Origin: Pelecanus crispus
Lineage: Eukaryota > Chordata > Aves > Pelecaniformes > Pelecanidae
DNA length: 64,000 nt
Direction: 5' to 3'
Assembly (NCBI RefSeq): GCF_030463565.1
Contig: NC_134675.1
Span: 11,367,862-11,431,861, forward strand
In this document: piece after piece, positions 12,753 to 25,189 of the stretch
Layout of the letters: each line of letters begins with the position of its first letter
Position numbering within the stretch: position 1 is the stretch's first letter
Program-made: the position numbers and the translations under genes
Notes under the pieces: generated by a model
The model's input: only the letters and a program-made list of their open reading frames with translations
What the model was told of the DNA's origin: nothing
The model's database searches: none

Positions 12753-14261
12753 CTACCCTGTTAACCAGGACTGCTGATAGATGATGGAAAGTGGCTTGGT
12801 GAGCTCCTCCGCCAGCTCCCTCAATACTCTCGGGTGGATCCCATCTGGCCCCATGGACTTGTGAGCATCCAGGTGGCGTAGCAGGTCATTAACTGCTTCC
12901 TCCTGGACTATGAGGGCTCCATTCTGCTCCCTGTCCCTGTCTTCTAGCTCAGGGGGCTGAGTACCCTGGGGATGACTGGTCTGGCTGTTAAACACAGAGG
13001 CAAAGAAGGCATTAAGTACCTCAGCCTTTTCCTTGTCCTCGGTCACAATGTTCCCCCCCACATCCAGCAAAGGATGGAGATCCTCGTTGGCTCTCCTTTT
13101 ATTGCTGATGTACTTATAAAAACATTTTTTATTATCTTTTACAACATTGGCCAGATTGGGTTCTAACTGGGCTTTTGCTTTTCTAATTTCCTCCCTGCAT
13201 GACCTAACAAGATCCCTGTACTCTTCCTGAGTTGTCCACCCCTTCTTCCAAAGGCGGTAGACTCTCCTTTTCTCCCTGAGTCCCAGCAAAAGCTCCCTAT
13301 TCAGCCAGGCCGGTCGTCTTCCCCGCCGGTTCGTCTTACAGCACATGGGGACAGCCCGCTCCTGCGCCCTTAAGACTTCCTTCTTGAAGAAGGCCCAGCC
13401 TTCCTGGACCCCTTTGCCTTTCAGGACTGCCTCCCAAGGGACTTTCCCAACCAGCGTCCTGAACAGGCCAAAGTCTGCCCTCCGGAAGTCCACGGTAATA
13501 GTTTTGCTGCCCCTCCTCTTTACATCGCCCAGAATCGAAAACTCTATCATATCGTGGTTGCTAAGCCCAAGACGGCCTCCGACCATGACATCTCCCACAA
13601 GCCCTTCTCTGTTTGTAAACAGCAGGTCAAGCGAGGCACCTCCCCTGGTAGGCTCGCTTACCAGCTGCGTCAGAAAGTTATCCCCCACAGGCTCTAGGAA
13701 CTTCCGAGACTGTTGCCTCTCTGCTGTGTTGTATTTCCAGCAGATGTCTGGCAAGTTGAAGTCGCCCACGAGAACAAGGGCTAGCGACTGCGAGACTTCT
13801 GCCAGCTGCTTATAGAACGCCTCATAAACCTCTACATCCTGGTTGGGTTATCTATAGCAGAATCCCAACAGGACATCCGCCTTGCTGGTCTTCCCTCTCA
13901 TCCTTACCCATAAGCATTCCACCTTGTCATCACCACTGTCGAGCTCTATGCAGTCAAAACACTCCCTAACATACAGAGCCACCCCACTGCCTCTCCTTCC
14001 CTGCCTATCCCTTCTGAAGAGCTTATAGCCCTCCAGTGCAGCACTCCAGTCATGAGAGTCGTCCCACCACATTTCTGTGATGGCGACTATGTCATAGCCA
14101 TCCTGCTGCACAAGGGCTTCCAGCTCCTCCTGTTTGTTGCCCATGCTACGTGCATTGGTGTACATGCACTTGAGCTGGGCTATCGATTTCGCCCCCCACA
14201 TTGCCATGCTGCCCCTGGGCTCCTCACTAGCGAGCCTGTTTATATCCCCTTCCCCCTTCAA
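12753..14261 (-). pseudogene. CR1 ORF2 endonuclease and linker region, broken
   Basis: Sense translation shows the AP-endonuclease-like start (MYTNARSMGNKQEELEALV), WWDDSHDWSAALEG and VGDFNLPDICW. It is interrupted by TAA at 13848-13850, where the related copy has CCA. The SDH motif of the endonuclease reads SNH (LSNHDMIEF), which would remove a catalytic Asp. The linker continues to TAG at 12753-12755 in the segment before the RT. That stop and the following +1 shift are also present in the copy at 28491-32145. Confidence 0.88.
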
Positions 14262-14263
14262 AC

Positions 14264-14545
14264 CTAGTTTAAAGCCCTCTCAATGAGTCCTGCCAACTCA
14301 TAGGCAAGGATCCTTTTCCCCTTTGGAGACAGCTGATCTCCATCAGCCGCCAGCAGGCCCGGTGCCATGTAAACCTCCCCATGATCGAAAAAAACAAAAT
14401 TCCACCGATGGCACCAGCCTCTGAGCCACCTGTTAATCAGCTGGGCTTTCCTGTTCCTTTCAGCATTCTTCCCTGCCATTGATGGGACTGAGGAAAACAC
14501 TACCTGCGCTCCCGATCCTGCGACCAATCGCCCCAGTGCCCTGCC
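14264..14545 (-). pseudogene. CR1 ORF1 C-terminal remnant (esterase-like domain)
   Basis: The C-terminal ~93 codons of ORF1 are intact and nearly identical to the protein encoded at 63350-63628. The CR1 ORF1 product is known to carry an SGNH-type esterase domain. The C-terminal block that normally holds the Asp-x-x-His pair reads ADGDQLS here, with Gln where the catalytic His is expected. The ORF ends at 14264-14266, immediately before ORF2. Confidence 0.82.
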
Positions 14546-14646
14546 ACTTGCTGTTTTCATGTGGTTTTCCTAGTTCTTCCACTGGAAAGCCCAGCTTTAT
14601 CACATTATCTGTTCTTCATCCCCTTTTCCATACCTCTTATGAGGGC

Positions 14647-15152
14647 TAGTTCTGTTTAATATCTTTTTCAGTGATCTGGATGAGGGAATCCAGTGCGCCC
14701 TCAGTAAGTTTGCAGATGACACCAAGTTGGGCGGGAGTGTTGATCTGATGGAGGGCAGGATGGCTCTACACAGGGATCTGGACAGGCTGGATCAACAGGC
14801 CGAGGCCAATTGTATGAGGTTCAACAAGGCCAAGTGCTGGGTCCTGCACTTGGGTCACAACAACCCCATGCAATGCTACAGGCTTGGGGAAGAGTGGCTG
14901 GAAAGCTGCCTGGCCGAAAAGGACCTGGGGGTGTTGGTTGACAGACGGCTGAACATGAGCCAGCAGTGTGCCCAGGTGGCCAAGAAGGCCAACAGCATCC
15001 TGGCTTGTATCAGGAATAGTGTGGCCAGCAGGAGCAGGGAGGTGATTGTGCCCCTGTACTCGGCACTGGTGAGGCTGCACCTGGAATACTGTGTCCAGTT
15101 TTGGGCCCCTCAATACAAGAAAGACATTGAGGTGCTGGAGCATGTCCAAAGA
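14647..15152 (+). mobile_element. CR1 LINE fragment (RT palm to C-terminal region), truncated at both ends
   Basis: Sense reads ...[18 protein letters not shown]... through [22 protein letters not shown], open for about 146 codons. It stops matching CR1 at GTCCAAAGAAGA (about 15152). The fragment at 15551-16005, in the opposite orientation, begins at exactly this CR1 position and shares the rare bases there, so both may come from one insertion. Confidence 0.88.
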
Positions 15153-15550
15153 AGAGTAGTTTTATAGTTTTATATATATGAGGTGTGCTTTCTCTTTGCC
15201 CATAATCAAGATTTTGAGTGTAACAAAGTTTACAGACTATTTCAACAAAGAACTAGGCTCTGAAAGCCTTAAGTTTTATCCCATGCATGGTTTTACTCTT
15301 TATCAAAGGGTAGCTGAGAGTACCACATCCAGTTGTGTACAAATGGGAGAGAGTGTTCAAGGGAGGGGTCTCGTTGCATCAGTTGGTGGGATTTACCCCC
15401 TGCTCCATTTGTCTCACACCACCTTACAGACAGACCCAGCTCCCTGACTGTCTACGTGGAGCATGTGGCAGCTTGCTCCGGGGCTCCCTGGGAGCTAAGC
15501 AACATAGTTCACTAAGGCAGCGAGCAAGGACACAACTGACAGGACAGTTA
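15153..15550. other. Non-coding spacer between two opposed CR1 halves
   Basis: About 400 bp of unrecognised sequence, starting AT-rich (TTTTATATATATGAGG). No gene or repeat is seen. Confidence 0.5.
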
Positions 15551-16005
15551 CAGAATCACAGAATCATTTAGGTCGGAAAAGACCTTTAAGATCACCAAGT
15601 CCAACCATTAACCTAGCACTGCCACGTCCACCACTAAACCATGTCCCTAAGTGCCACATCTACCCGTTTTTTGAACACTTCCAGGGATGGTGACTCCACC
15701 ACCTCTCTGGGCAGCCTGTTCCAATTCTTGACTACCCTTTCCGTGAAGAAATTTTTCCTAATATCCAATCTAAACCTCCCCTGGTGCAGCTTGAGCCCAT
15801 TTCCTCTCGTCCTATCGCTAACTACATGGGAGAAGAGACCAACATCCACCTCACTACAACCTCCTTTCAGGTAGTTGTAGAGAGCGATAAGGTCTCCCCT
15901 CGGCCTCCTCTTCTCCAGACTAAACAACCCCAGTTCCCTCAGCTGCTCCTCATAAGTGTTGTTCTCCAGACCCTTCACCAGCTACGTTGGTCTTCTTTGG
16001 ACACA
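15551..16005 (-). mobile_element. CR1 LINE 3' fragment
   Basis: The 3' terminus (AGAATCACAGAATCATTTAGG on plus) is at the left and the end of ORF2 lies at 15634-15978 on minus, open for 114 codons. In sense the copy starts at TGTCCAAAGAAGACC. Just beyond it (16007-16020) is a 13-base match to another part of CR1 (TGACCCAAGTGCA). That could be chance or a sign of an internal deletion. Confidence 0.87.
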
Positions 16006-16019
16006 CTAATGACCCAAGT

Positions 16020-16238
16020 GCACAACTGCAGCAGGTTTTTTTTCCCCCTTCTTAAATATGTTATCACAGAGGCGCTACCACCATCGCTGATTGGCTCTGC
16101 CTTGGCCAGCAGCAGGTCCATCTTGTAGCTGGCTGGCATTGGCTCTATCGGACATAGGGGAAGCTTCTAGCAGCTTCTCACAGAAGCCACCCCTGTACCC
16201 TCCCTGCTACCAAAACCTTGCCATGCAAACCCAATACA
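16020..16238 (-). mobile_element. LTR fragment, 5' part of the same family as 45467-46620
   Basis: The reverse complement starts TGTATTGGGTTTGCATGGCA and matches the first ~210 bp of the LTR at 45467, including GATAACATATTTAAGAAGGGG. It has a small deletion after the poly-A run. The rest of the LTR is missing. Confidence 0.82.
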
Positions 16239-18417
16239 CTCTCCCAGGCTTACAAGCATGGACAGAGTTCAGTCAATAAGTTGCTACCAGTATTTTGGTT
16301 TATGTTGTTCAGCATCTAGAATCTTTTTTTTTTCCTGATGTAGCCTAAGTCACTCAGCAAAGAACATTTCAATCCAAACAGTAAAATTTTGGCAAATTCT
16401 ATATAAACTGAAGATGGTCTTGCTACATAAAGAATCAACAGTCTTCATAAATCTTCCTAATAATGGTGCTACTGTCCCTGCCTTTAATAATTAACAAGAG
16501 GAGTGTGAATAATTATGAGGAATTTATATTAGGAAAAAAGAGACATTGTTGCTAGGGAACTAAGGAACAGGTAGGAGGCATTAAAGAGTTATAAGGAGTT
16601 TCACACCTCCAGGTCATCATCATAACTCCAACCACCCTTGGAGGTGCTCCACTGCTACAGCAAAAAATGCCAAAGTGAGAATTTATGCATGCTAAACATG
16701 TTTTACTTTGATGATCATCGTATATTAAATAAATGAACAGATTATCATAGTTCCCACAGTGAAAAGACATTAGAAGCCCATAACAGTCATAATACCTAAA
16801 TTAAGTATATAGAAAACTCAAGTGACTCTTCTGTTCTGGACCTTTCTTCCAGGATGTGTTTATGATAGCAGCAGTTAGAAATTCCTCCCAGGCATCGACT
16901 ATGCTACAAGACAAAGTGACTATTGACTACAGCAAAGATACAGTAATCCAACAGGATGATACAGATGAAGAGAGGAAACAACTGAAAAGTGATGCTTTAA
17001 ATGCCATTTAATTTTCCTTTCCCTTGCCACAGCTCCCTCTAATGCAGACAAGCCATCAGGAGATGTAAATAGCTGCAAAATCAAGTCCTTCAGCAGGAAG
17101 TTTTTCTGTTGCTGGCCTATCCAACAAGCATTTTTAATTGTATTTTTAGGTAGAATGTTCGGGTTGTCTCCAAATGAAATTCCTCCAAATATTATTTTTG
17201 AGTTATAAAACAGGAAAATTAATATAAGAATAAACTGCTGGCTACTTTCCAAAGGTTATTGCTGTAAATGAAAAAGGCACTACCAGGCTGTCATTTAGGA
17301 AGAGCTATCTTATTTCTGCATCCCAGAAACATGGAATTGGAGGGCAAGCATCAGAGATACAATGTCTGGTGGAAGTTTTGCCCTCAACACCCTAGTAATG
17401 TGCTTCCAGCTTGGCCTGAAATGAGAAAAATAAAGCATCATACTCAACCATCCATTCAAGTCTTGTCCTTCTTGCTTACCCTGTCCATAGTGATAGAGAG
17501 AGATTATTCTCTCTTTTTGTTGGCGATGTGACAGCCACTAATTGCTAATCTGAGACTCATTAACCCATTTTATACAAAATCGACAGGACTATCAGTAACT
17601 GCCTTCTTGACTAGATAGCAAAAGCTCTGAAGCTTTTTCCAAGTCCTGGAACAATCATGTCTGGTTCTTTTGTAACAGCTATTTTCTATGGCCTACTTTT
17701 CAACTATTTCATCCTCCACTGCAGAAAACCTCTGAATTGTCAGTAGCAATGCTGACGGTATATAAATCATCTTGGTGTCCTAGGAAGCAGAGTTTACTCT
17801 CAAGAGCAAGTGTTCATTTAAGAACCGGGTCAAATCCTTAATTTGTGATTGTAGAAATCCTTCAGGAAAAAATGTGTCCATCTCTCTTGTTCAGATCCAA
17901 GGCCTGCCCTGACTAATCAAGTAGGAGATGCAGTGATGCTACCACATCTACTGTCCTGCCAGCCAGGATGAGGCTCCTCACTATAGCCTTTGCTGGGTGG
18001 TACATGAGAAGGTCATATACTCTCAGAATAGACTATCCCTTCCAGACTAGCTCTTGCAACTGGTCACTGCAAGGTGAGGAGCCAGACACACCACTATACA
18101 ATAACTCCTTGAGTAACGTGAAATTTCTCCCTATGCTTAAAGCATAAGGTGGGCTGAGCAGATCTGGATTTGCAGATTCAGCTTAAAATACCAGAAAACC
18201 CAGAGGCAGTGATGATGCGGGTTGATTACTCCACAAAGCAGAACTGTCAGTTCATATTAAGCAAATTTTCCAAGGGCTGAAAATTGATTACATATTAATG
18301 AAACACTCATCAAAGGGCAATAACAAACCCAGAATATATTTTTTTAAGATCATTAAAGAGACATTCCTGCAGCCTTTCTGCTGTCACCGTAAGACAATCA
18401 GACTACAAGGCTGAGCA
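16239..18417. other. Non-coding interval, no gene seen
   Basis: AT-rich sequence with unsupported short ORFs (for example 16920-17252 minus). No splice-flanked conserved exon, RNA gene or recognisable transposon. Confidence 0.5.
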
Positions 18418-19005
18418 ATCATAGAATCATAGAATCATAGAATCATAGAATCATTTAGGTTGGAAAAGACCTTTAAGATCATCCAGTCCAACCATTAACC
18501 TACACTACCAAGTCCACATGAAACCAATCAAGGCTAGACTAGACTAAACCATGTCCCAAAGTGCCATGTCTACCCGTTTTTTGAACACTTCCAGGGATGG
18601 TGACTCCACCACCTCTCTGGGCAGCCTGTTCCAATGCTTGACTACCCTTTCCGTGAATAAATTTCTCCTAATATCCAGTCTAAACCTCTCCTGGCGCAGC
18701 TTGAGCCCATTTCCTCTTGTCCTATCGCTAACTACTTGGGAGAAGAGACCAACACCCACCTCACTACAACCTCCTTTCAGGTAGTTGTAGAGAGCGATAA
18801 GGTCTCCCCTCAGCCTCCTCTTCTCCAGGCTAAACAACCCCAGTTCCCTCAGCCGCTCCTCATAAGGCATGTGCTCCCGACCCTTCACCAGCTTTGTTGC
18901 CCTTCTCTGGACACGCTCCAACACCTCAATGTCTTTCTTGTATTGAGGGGCCCAAAACTGGACACAGTATTCCAGGTGCGGCCTCACCAGCGCCGAGTAC
19001 AGGGG
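18418..19005 (-). mobile_element. CR1 LINE 3' fragment with tail microsatellite
   Basis: The 3' tail is a run of four AATCATAG units (18418-18455 on plus), followed by the CR1 3' UTR and the last ~148 codons of ORF2 (18544-18987 minus, open). Homology ends at GCCGAGTACAGGGG, giving a 5' truncation at about 19005. It belongs to the same subfamily as the copy at 11288-14545. Confidence 0.92.
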
Positions 19006-22000
19006 AAAATAATAATACTAATTACAGAATGCTCCTGCTAAGTTTACTTTATCTTCCTGAGCAGAAACATTATCATTCCTGCTTCCTCTGGAGCATAGCA
19101 CAGAGGTTAACATGCAATCTGAAAAAAAGAGAACAACAAAGCTGCTTGTAGGATTCTAAGGGGAAGAGGGAGAGTCATTATAGGAGCTAGGCTTGACATT
19201 TCTCTAAAACTGTTCAATAATTTCCTGCTAGCTTTTTATTCTTGTTTTGAATATTAGCAGTCTCCATAGTAAACTGCCATTCAGCAGAACGAGCAGAGAA
19301 GCACGGCATGGAAACAAAGCCAAAGGAAGCAAAGTGACTTCTCACCTGCCTGTCCATTTAAACACACTAGGGAGGCCAATTTAAGAGCTATTTGCCAACA
19401 CATTTTATAAAAGAACCGGGTCAAATCATTCATCACTCATCCATTCCATGGATGGTTTAATGCATGTTTAAGAGCCAACAAGCACCTTAAAAGCCTTTGC
19501 TGGCAAAAAAGTAAAATGTGGTTGATTGTAGACTGCATTTGGGGAAGGGGCCTCTTTCTCTTTGACAACTTGCTGAACAGCAAAGAAGCTGCTTACATGT
19601 CAGTGGGTGCATGTCAAGTGTAATGAGAAATGCGTCTCTGTCCAAATTCAGATGCTTTCTTAAAACTGCATAAGTTACCTGTTGCTGACAGTGGAGTTGA
19701 CCCTAAGTGATAAGTCCAGCCAGCACTGTAAATGCAAAGAAGTGTATGCAATGTCAGTTAAGAAACCATAGCCAAATCTTGCTTCTCCTTGGGGTGGGTT
19801 CAGCTGCAGAGGTACACAGCAGTACAGGGTACTCTCCACTGCTCAGACAAGGCTTTTCCTTGAGCCACAAAGCAAAGACATGGAAGTTTGGAACCAACAC
19901 CTCCAACAGCATACCTGATAACCATGTTTAAAATAACCGCTTTTATAAATCTCAAAATTGTTGGCCATTTCCTCTCACCACCCAGGACCATGCATGGGAC
20001 TGACACAGGGCTAATGGGGTGCTGTTCCCTGCCCTATCAACAACTTCCTGCATGTTCTTGTACATGCCACACAGGTCGGTGTTTTTAAAGAATACTGCAC
20101 TTCTGGGTATCCTGCTTGTCATACTCAAAACCTCATTTTCAGGAGAGCTGAGAATTTAATTCTTCCATTCCCTTCAGTCTGATTTAGGGATGTTGGCTTA
20201 TGCCTTTACATAATTCTGTGTCTTCCCAAAATGCTGTGGGGCTCAATTGTGCATAACATATTTCAGACCTGAAAGGAAGTAAGTTATTGAAGTACAGAGA
20301 ATACATAAGTATTATTATTTACAAAGCTGCATTGGGAACACCAAGATCCAGGCACATCCAATTATTTTAACAGACTGAACACTGAAACACAATTCTTATT
20401 AATGTACACAAACATACAAGAGCCTAAAGATGCTTCTAATTAATGATACATCCAGAAGGCCACTATCTTTATCTCTGATGGCCAACCAGCTTTTGACATA
20501 TTTTTACCCAGGAATATGGGAGATTCCATTCAAAGAAAAAGACATCAGGTGGCTGGAGATTGAACTGAACTGGAAGCTGAAGTCACCGGATGAAGAAATA
20601 AAGAGTTAAATAAAGCAAGAAACTGATGTCAGAGGAGAAGGCAGATACAAGACAGGCACAGAAGAAGGGCAGGCAACCACCACCTGTAAGGGAAAAGAAG
20701 AAAAAAAAAAGAATTGATCACAAAGCACTTGAACACACAGCCATGAAAGCAAAGGAGGGGCTGGAAGTGACACACAGTAAAAGGGAAGGACCTGATAGTG
20801 TTCATGTAACTATCTTGGCTTTGAGAACAATCTCAGGAAGAAAATTTTCAAAGGGAAAGCAGTCAGCAACGAAAAAACGAGGAGGCAGAGTAGAACAAAG
20901 CAATACATAGGAAATAGAGGAATGAAAAGCATAGGGACAGGTGAAAAGAGCATAGTGCTAGAGGAGAATTTGCAATGAAAGGGACAAGGATGGAAAGCCT
21001 ACAGAAATGATGCTCAGCAGTAAAAACAGCCTCACTGACAAGTAGCAGGCTTGTTTTCTGCCTCACTATGAACACTGGCAGAGAGGAGGAACGTATATGA
21101 CAGAAGTAAAGGAGCTTACTTATTTTCAAAGGAGATTTTCTTGTCAAGAACTGTGATCTAGACCTTGACTCACCAATTAATTTTACAGTGGTCATCAGGG
21201 CTCAGTAAATACTAATCATCAAGCCCTGATTGGGTGGCGAGTAGTGCAAAGGCACAGCCATCCACTCCCTGGACTCTCAAAGCCACTGAGAAGTGGGCTA
21301 TATTTTGAGTCAAGGAAAATGAGGCAAAAGCCTCTGGACTCCAGAGCCAGCTAGTCATCCACACAATTCCTCCACTGCAAGAATATTCTAGTAGATAAAA
21401 AGACATGAAACAGCAATCAGATTTAACAAGTTCAAGGCAAATATAGGAAAGGCAATACAGGACAAGTTAAAATTATTTTCTTTTAAGTTATTGTAATGAA
21501 AGTTATGTGAAAAGCCAAAAATCCAAAGAGTTTAAACAATTTATGATGTTTCAAGAGCTTTAAAATAAAATTAATGCCTGTACAGCATATTAATTAAGTT
21601 TTTCAAATAACATGTGAATCAAAGCCTCTCCATTTCAAAATATTTGAGGTAATGGCTACTGAAAATGATTGAAAATATTTATGTGGAAATTCTAAAGATA
21701 AAAGAAACTGAAATTCAGTGCAAAACATTTCATCCCAGGTTTAGTTTATATCATTATTATTATTAATGGGTTTTAAAATTTTAACATAAACATCTTCATT
21801 ATCTAGGACTAGATGTGGTCTTTAGTTCTGAATTTGTGCCCTTTGCAAACTTTATAAAGCCTTTTGCAACTTGAGAATTACTAGTACTTCTTAGTAGAAG
21901 CATTAGGAATGTCACAGTGATCCTCTCTCTTATTCTTGCCTACTCTAAAGTCCACAAGCCTCCACGTGTGCAGAAATACCCAGGTGGCTACCAGAGACAT

Positions 22001-23093
22001 CAGGCCCATGCAGAACCATTTCAGTACTTCTGGTTTTCAGGCTCCAACCCTTGGTTGCAGGAGCAGGGAGATCTGATCTGGCTCTGCAGAGTCAGCTCAC
22101 ACTTAGCGGGGTTTATTAGCTCAGGCTTCAGAAGTCAAATAGGTCTGTACAGAGCCTATACAGCCCTAGTGTGGATAAACTAGAGTCCAGATGAATCACC
22201 CTTGGGTAACTAGATGGGAATCAGATGATCAGCAAGAGTTGCTGTTCCCTCATTGTTGAAAAAGATGCTGTCTGGACCCCCTCACAGACCGCTGGGATTG
22301 TCCAGGGATCTCAGCTATCACATCACAGCTCTGAACCATCACGTCAGTCCCTCTTTTTTTCCTTCTGCTTTCCTTGGTCAGTTATGGCTTTCTGGCATGT
22401 GTTCTGGACTGAGGAAGCAGGCTGCTTGTTTTCGGTATCTTCTGGGCCACCTATGCTAACCCTCTTTCCCCCACCCCAAAGATCAAATATGTTGGGATTG
22501 ACCTAAACCTGTTATGAAAAAGGTTTTATCTGCCAGGTCAGCATCTGCTTTTAAATCAAACACTTTGATAATCCAGTAGTTGATGAGATCCAGGAATGAA
22601 TCTGACTAAGCCCTTCATGCTGTGAGAGGATGCATGCAGACATGCCCATGCAGAGCCCAAAGGCAGACAGTGAGGTCTCACAGACACACACACACACACA
22701 TTGCTGCTCCCACAGTAGGGTTAGGGCCACGAAGGTTAGCAGATGACCTCACTTCATTGTCTGAACTGAGAGAAGACCAAACAGTAAAACAAAAGGAAAG
22801 TGATAAAAGTTACAGCTAAGTATAATTAAAAGCATTTTTTTAAACTTTTTAAAAACAGGTATTTCAACCTGGCAGCTCAGCATCCCTTAAAGATTCTCTG
22901 ACAGACTGGGGACATCTCAAGTGCATTAAAACCTGGCCTGGAAGGGAAGTGTCACATGCTATAACAGTGATGAAATGGTGTGACATAATGATGTCCGAAG
23001 ACCTTTGTAGTCTCACAGGACTGCAACAGTACAGTGACACAGCGTGGGGCGCTGCGGCTTTGGGACGTGCTGGTTTGCCCGAGTAGGGTGGCA
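19006..23093. other. Non-coding interval, no gene seen
   Basis: Mostly AT-rich with purine-rich patches (20620-20960). A short (CA)n run lies at about 22682-22700. An ATT-type microsatellite lies near 21750. No gene or transposon is supported. Confidence 0.5.
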
Positions 23094-24001
23094 ATCATAG
23101 AATTGTTTAGGTTGGAAAAGACCTTTAAGGTCATCCAGTCCAACCATTAACATAACATTACCAAGTCCACCACTAAACCAGTTAGGGTAGAGTAGCAATT
23201 TCATGTTTCCTGGCTTGGTGGCTGGATTATTTATTAATGAAAGCAAAAAGTAGGAATCATTAAGATCGGAAAAGACCTCTAAGATCATCAGTCCAATCAT
23301 CAAGCCAACACCACCATGCCCACCACTAAACCACGTCCCAAACTGCCACGTCTATCCGTTTTTTGAACACTTCCAGGGATGGTGACTCCACCACCTCTCT
23401 GGGCAGCCTGTTCCAATGCTTGACTACCCTTTCCATGAAGAAATTTTTCCTAATATCCAATCTAAATCTCCCCTGGCGCAGCTTGAGGCCATTTCCTCTT
23501 GTCCTATCGCTATCTACTTGGGAGAAGAGACCAACACCCACCTCACTACAACCTCCTTTCAGGTAGTTGTAGAGAGCGATAAGGTCTCCCCTCAGCCTCC
23601 TCTTCTCCAGGCTAAACAACCCCAGTTCCCTCAGCCGCTCCTCATAAGGCCTGTGCTCCAGACCCTTCACCAGCTTTGTTGCCCTTCTCTGGACGTGCTC
23701 CAGCACCTCAATGTCTTTCTTGTATTGAGGGGCCCAAAACTGGACACAGTATTCCAGGTGTGGCCTCACCAGCGCTGAGTACAGGGGGACAATCACCTCC
23801 CTGCTCCTGCTGGCCACACTATTCCTGACACAAGCCAGGATGCTGTTGGCCTTCTTGGCCACCTGGGCACACTGCTGGCTCATGTTCAGCCGGCTGTCGA
23901 CCAACAAGCCTCCAGTCATCAGGGACCTCCCCTGTTAACCAGGACTGCTGACAGATGATGGAAAGTGGCTTGGCAAGCTCCTCCACCAGCTCCCTCAGTA
24001 T
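23094..24001 (-). mobile_element. CR1 LINE with composite 3' end and internal deletion
   Basis: In sense (right to left): a ~94-bp piece of ORF2 (24001-23908), a junction that skips ~750 bp of CR1, the ORF2 C-terminus (to 23326), and a 3' UTR to about 23258. Then come a ~67-bp linker and a second CR1 3' terminus (23190-23094). The same CR1-linker-CR1 tail is present at about 31975-32145. At 23930 this copy has GAG where two other copies have a TAG stop. Confidence 0.88.
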
Positions 24002-24146
24002 TCAATGCACAGAAGTGCCATGGAACATGCAGGGTATGACTGGCAGGGTGATGACATACCTCAGTGCAGGGACAGAGCGATGCAACATGATGGAACCACA
24101 AGCAAGCAGTGCCAAGGAGGGGCTGTGCTGAGCCCCCGTGTCCCAC

Positions 24147-24713
24147 TGTCCTGGTTCTGGGTGGGATAGAGTTAATTTTCTTCCTAGTAGCAGGCATAGT
24201 GCTGTGTTTTGGATTTAGTAGGAGAAGAATGTTGATAACACACTGATGTTTTAGTTGTTGCTGAGTACTGCTTATGCTAGTCAAGGACTTTTCAGCTTCC
24301 CATGCTCTGCCAGGTGCACAAGAAACTGGGAGGGGGCATAGCCAGAATAGTTGATCCAAACTGACCAAAGGGCTATTCCATACCATGTGACGCCATGCTC
24401 AGTATATAACTGGGGGGAGTTGGCCGGGGAGCAGCGATTGCTGCTCGGGAACTGTCTGGGTATTGGTCAGCGGGTGGTGAGCAATTGCATTTTGCATCAC
24501 TTGCTTTGTATATTGTTATTACTGTTATTATTATATTGTTATTATTACTACTACTACTATTTTACTTTATTTCAATTATTAAACTGTTCTTATCTCAACC
24601 CAGGGGTTTTCTCACTCTTACTCTTCCGATTCTCTCCCCCATCCCACCAGGGCAGGGGGAGTGAGTGAGCAGCTGCGTGGTGCTTAGTTCCTGGCTGGGG
24701 TTAAACCAGGACA
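24147..24713 (+). mobile_element. Solo LTR of the ERVL-like family
   Basis: It begins TGTCCTGGTTCTGGG and ends TAAACCAGGACA. It contains TATATAA at 24403-24409, a CRE-like TGACGCCA at 24388-24395, a variable ATT/ACT microsatellite (24510-24565), and a polyadenylation signal ATTAAA at 24578-24583. No internal ERV sequence adjoins either side. The 5-bp flanks (CCCAC and TGCAC) match at only three positions, so the target duplication is decayed or absent. Confidence 0.9.
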
Positions 24714-24980
24714 TGCACCCAGCCCTGCAGGTTTACAGCTCTGCAGGGCACTCTGGAGGGAAAGGAGGTGGTCTACGCATGGTTATGTAACATGTGGTTG
24801 CACTAGAAATGGTGATGTCATTGTGGGCCTGGTGTCACACCAGTGTCACTGTGGCACCCACCCCGAGCAGGATCTGAGGGCGCCAGAGCCAGAGCAGGGC
24901 TGCAGAGCGACGCTCCGCTCCCTCGTGTGAGCCGCTATCCACCCGCAGCACGAGGCACTGCAGTGACGCCATTCGGGGGG

Positions 24981-24988
24981 TGACGTCA
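24981..24988. promoter_or_regulatory. Consensus CRE (TGACGTCA)
   Basis: A perfect palindromic cAMP-response element inside the CpG island, 0.55 kb upstream of the FAM219A start codon. Occupancy by CREB/ATF is inference from the motif alone. Confidence 0.5.
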
Positions 24989-25050
24989 CGGCGCTATCTC
25001 ACGGGAGCGCGGCGCCGCCCTGCTACGATGGCCGCTCGGAACATACCCTT

Positions 25051-25055
25051 ACCTG
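25051..25055 (-). other. Candidate splice donor of a divergent minus-strand transcript
   Basis: On the minus strand the sequence reads CCGCAG|GTAAGGG, a strong donor consensus, with the exon end at 25053. In human the ciliary gene DNAI1 lies head-to-head with FAM219A, so a divergent first exon is expected here. The upstream sequence did not give a convincing match to the DNAI1 N-terminus, so the identity remains unproven. Confidence 0.3.
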
Positions 25056-25181
25056 CGGGTGCCTGTCGCACACCTTGACTGATATGGCGGCTGCTGCAGC
25101 GGCTCCCCGCCACCGGCCTTTCCTTACGACAGCGTCGCGCCCTCCCAGCCAACCACGGGCCGGAAGTTGATAGCGGCAACT

Positions 25182-25189
25182 ATGGCAAC
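25182..25189 (-). promoter_or_regulatory. RFX (X-box) half-site GTTGCCAT
   Basis: The minus strand reads GTTGCCATAGTTGCC, in which the first half matches the X-box half GTTGCCAT. The second half is a direct rather than inverted repeat. RFX factors drive ciliary genes, which would fit a divergent ciliary transcript, but a half-site alone is weak evidence. Confidence 0.3.

Larger units (their letters stand above)
11288..14545 (-). mobile_element. Long CR1 LINE: end of ORF1, all of ORF2, 3' UTR
   Basis: The sense strand runs from 14545 (inside ORF1) through ORF2 to the 3' terminus at 11288, which carries AATCATAG-type tail repeats. Homology with the CR1 at 62490-64000 begins at AGGGCACTGGGGCG (about 14545), so it is 5'-truncated. 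ORF2 carries several disabling changes and three of them are shared with the CR1 at 28491-32145. Confidence 0.93.

Noticed and set aside
18418..18455. Regular short repeats resembling a repeat array
   Set aside because: AATCATAG units are the normal CR1 3' tail microsatellite, not a CRISPR or other array.
20626..20910. Lys/Arg-rich 94-codon ORF
   Set aside because: It lies in purine-rich low-complexity DNA with no splice signals or family similarity.
24142..24718. Target duplication for the solo LTR at 24147
   Set aside because: CCCAC and TGCAC agree at only three of five positions, so no duplication is claimed.
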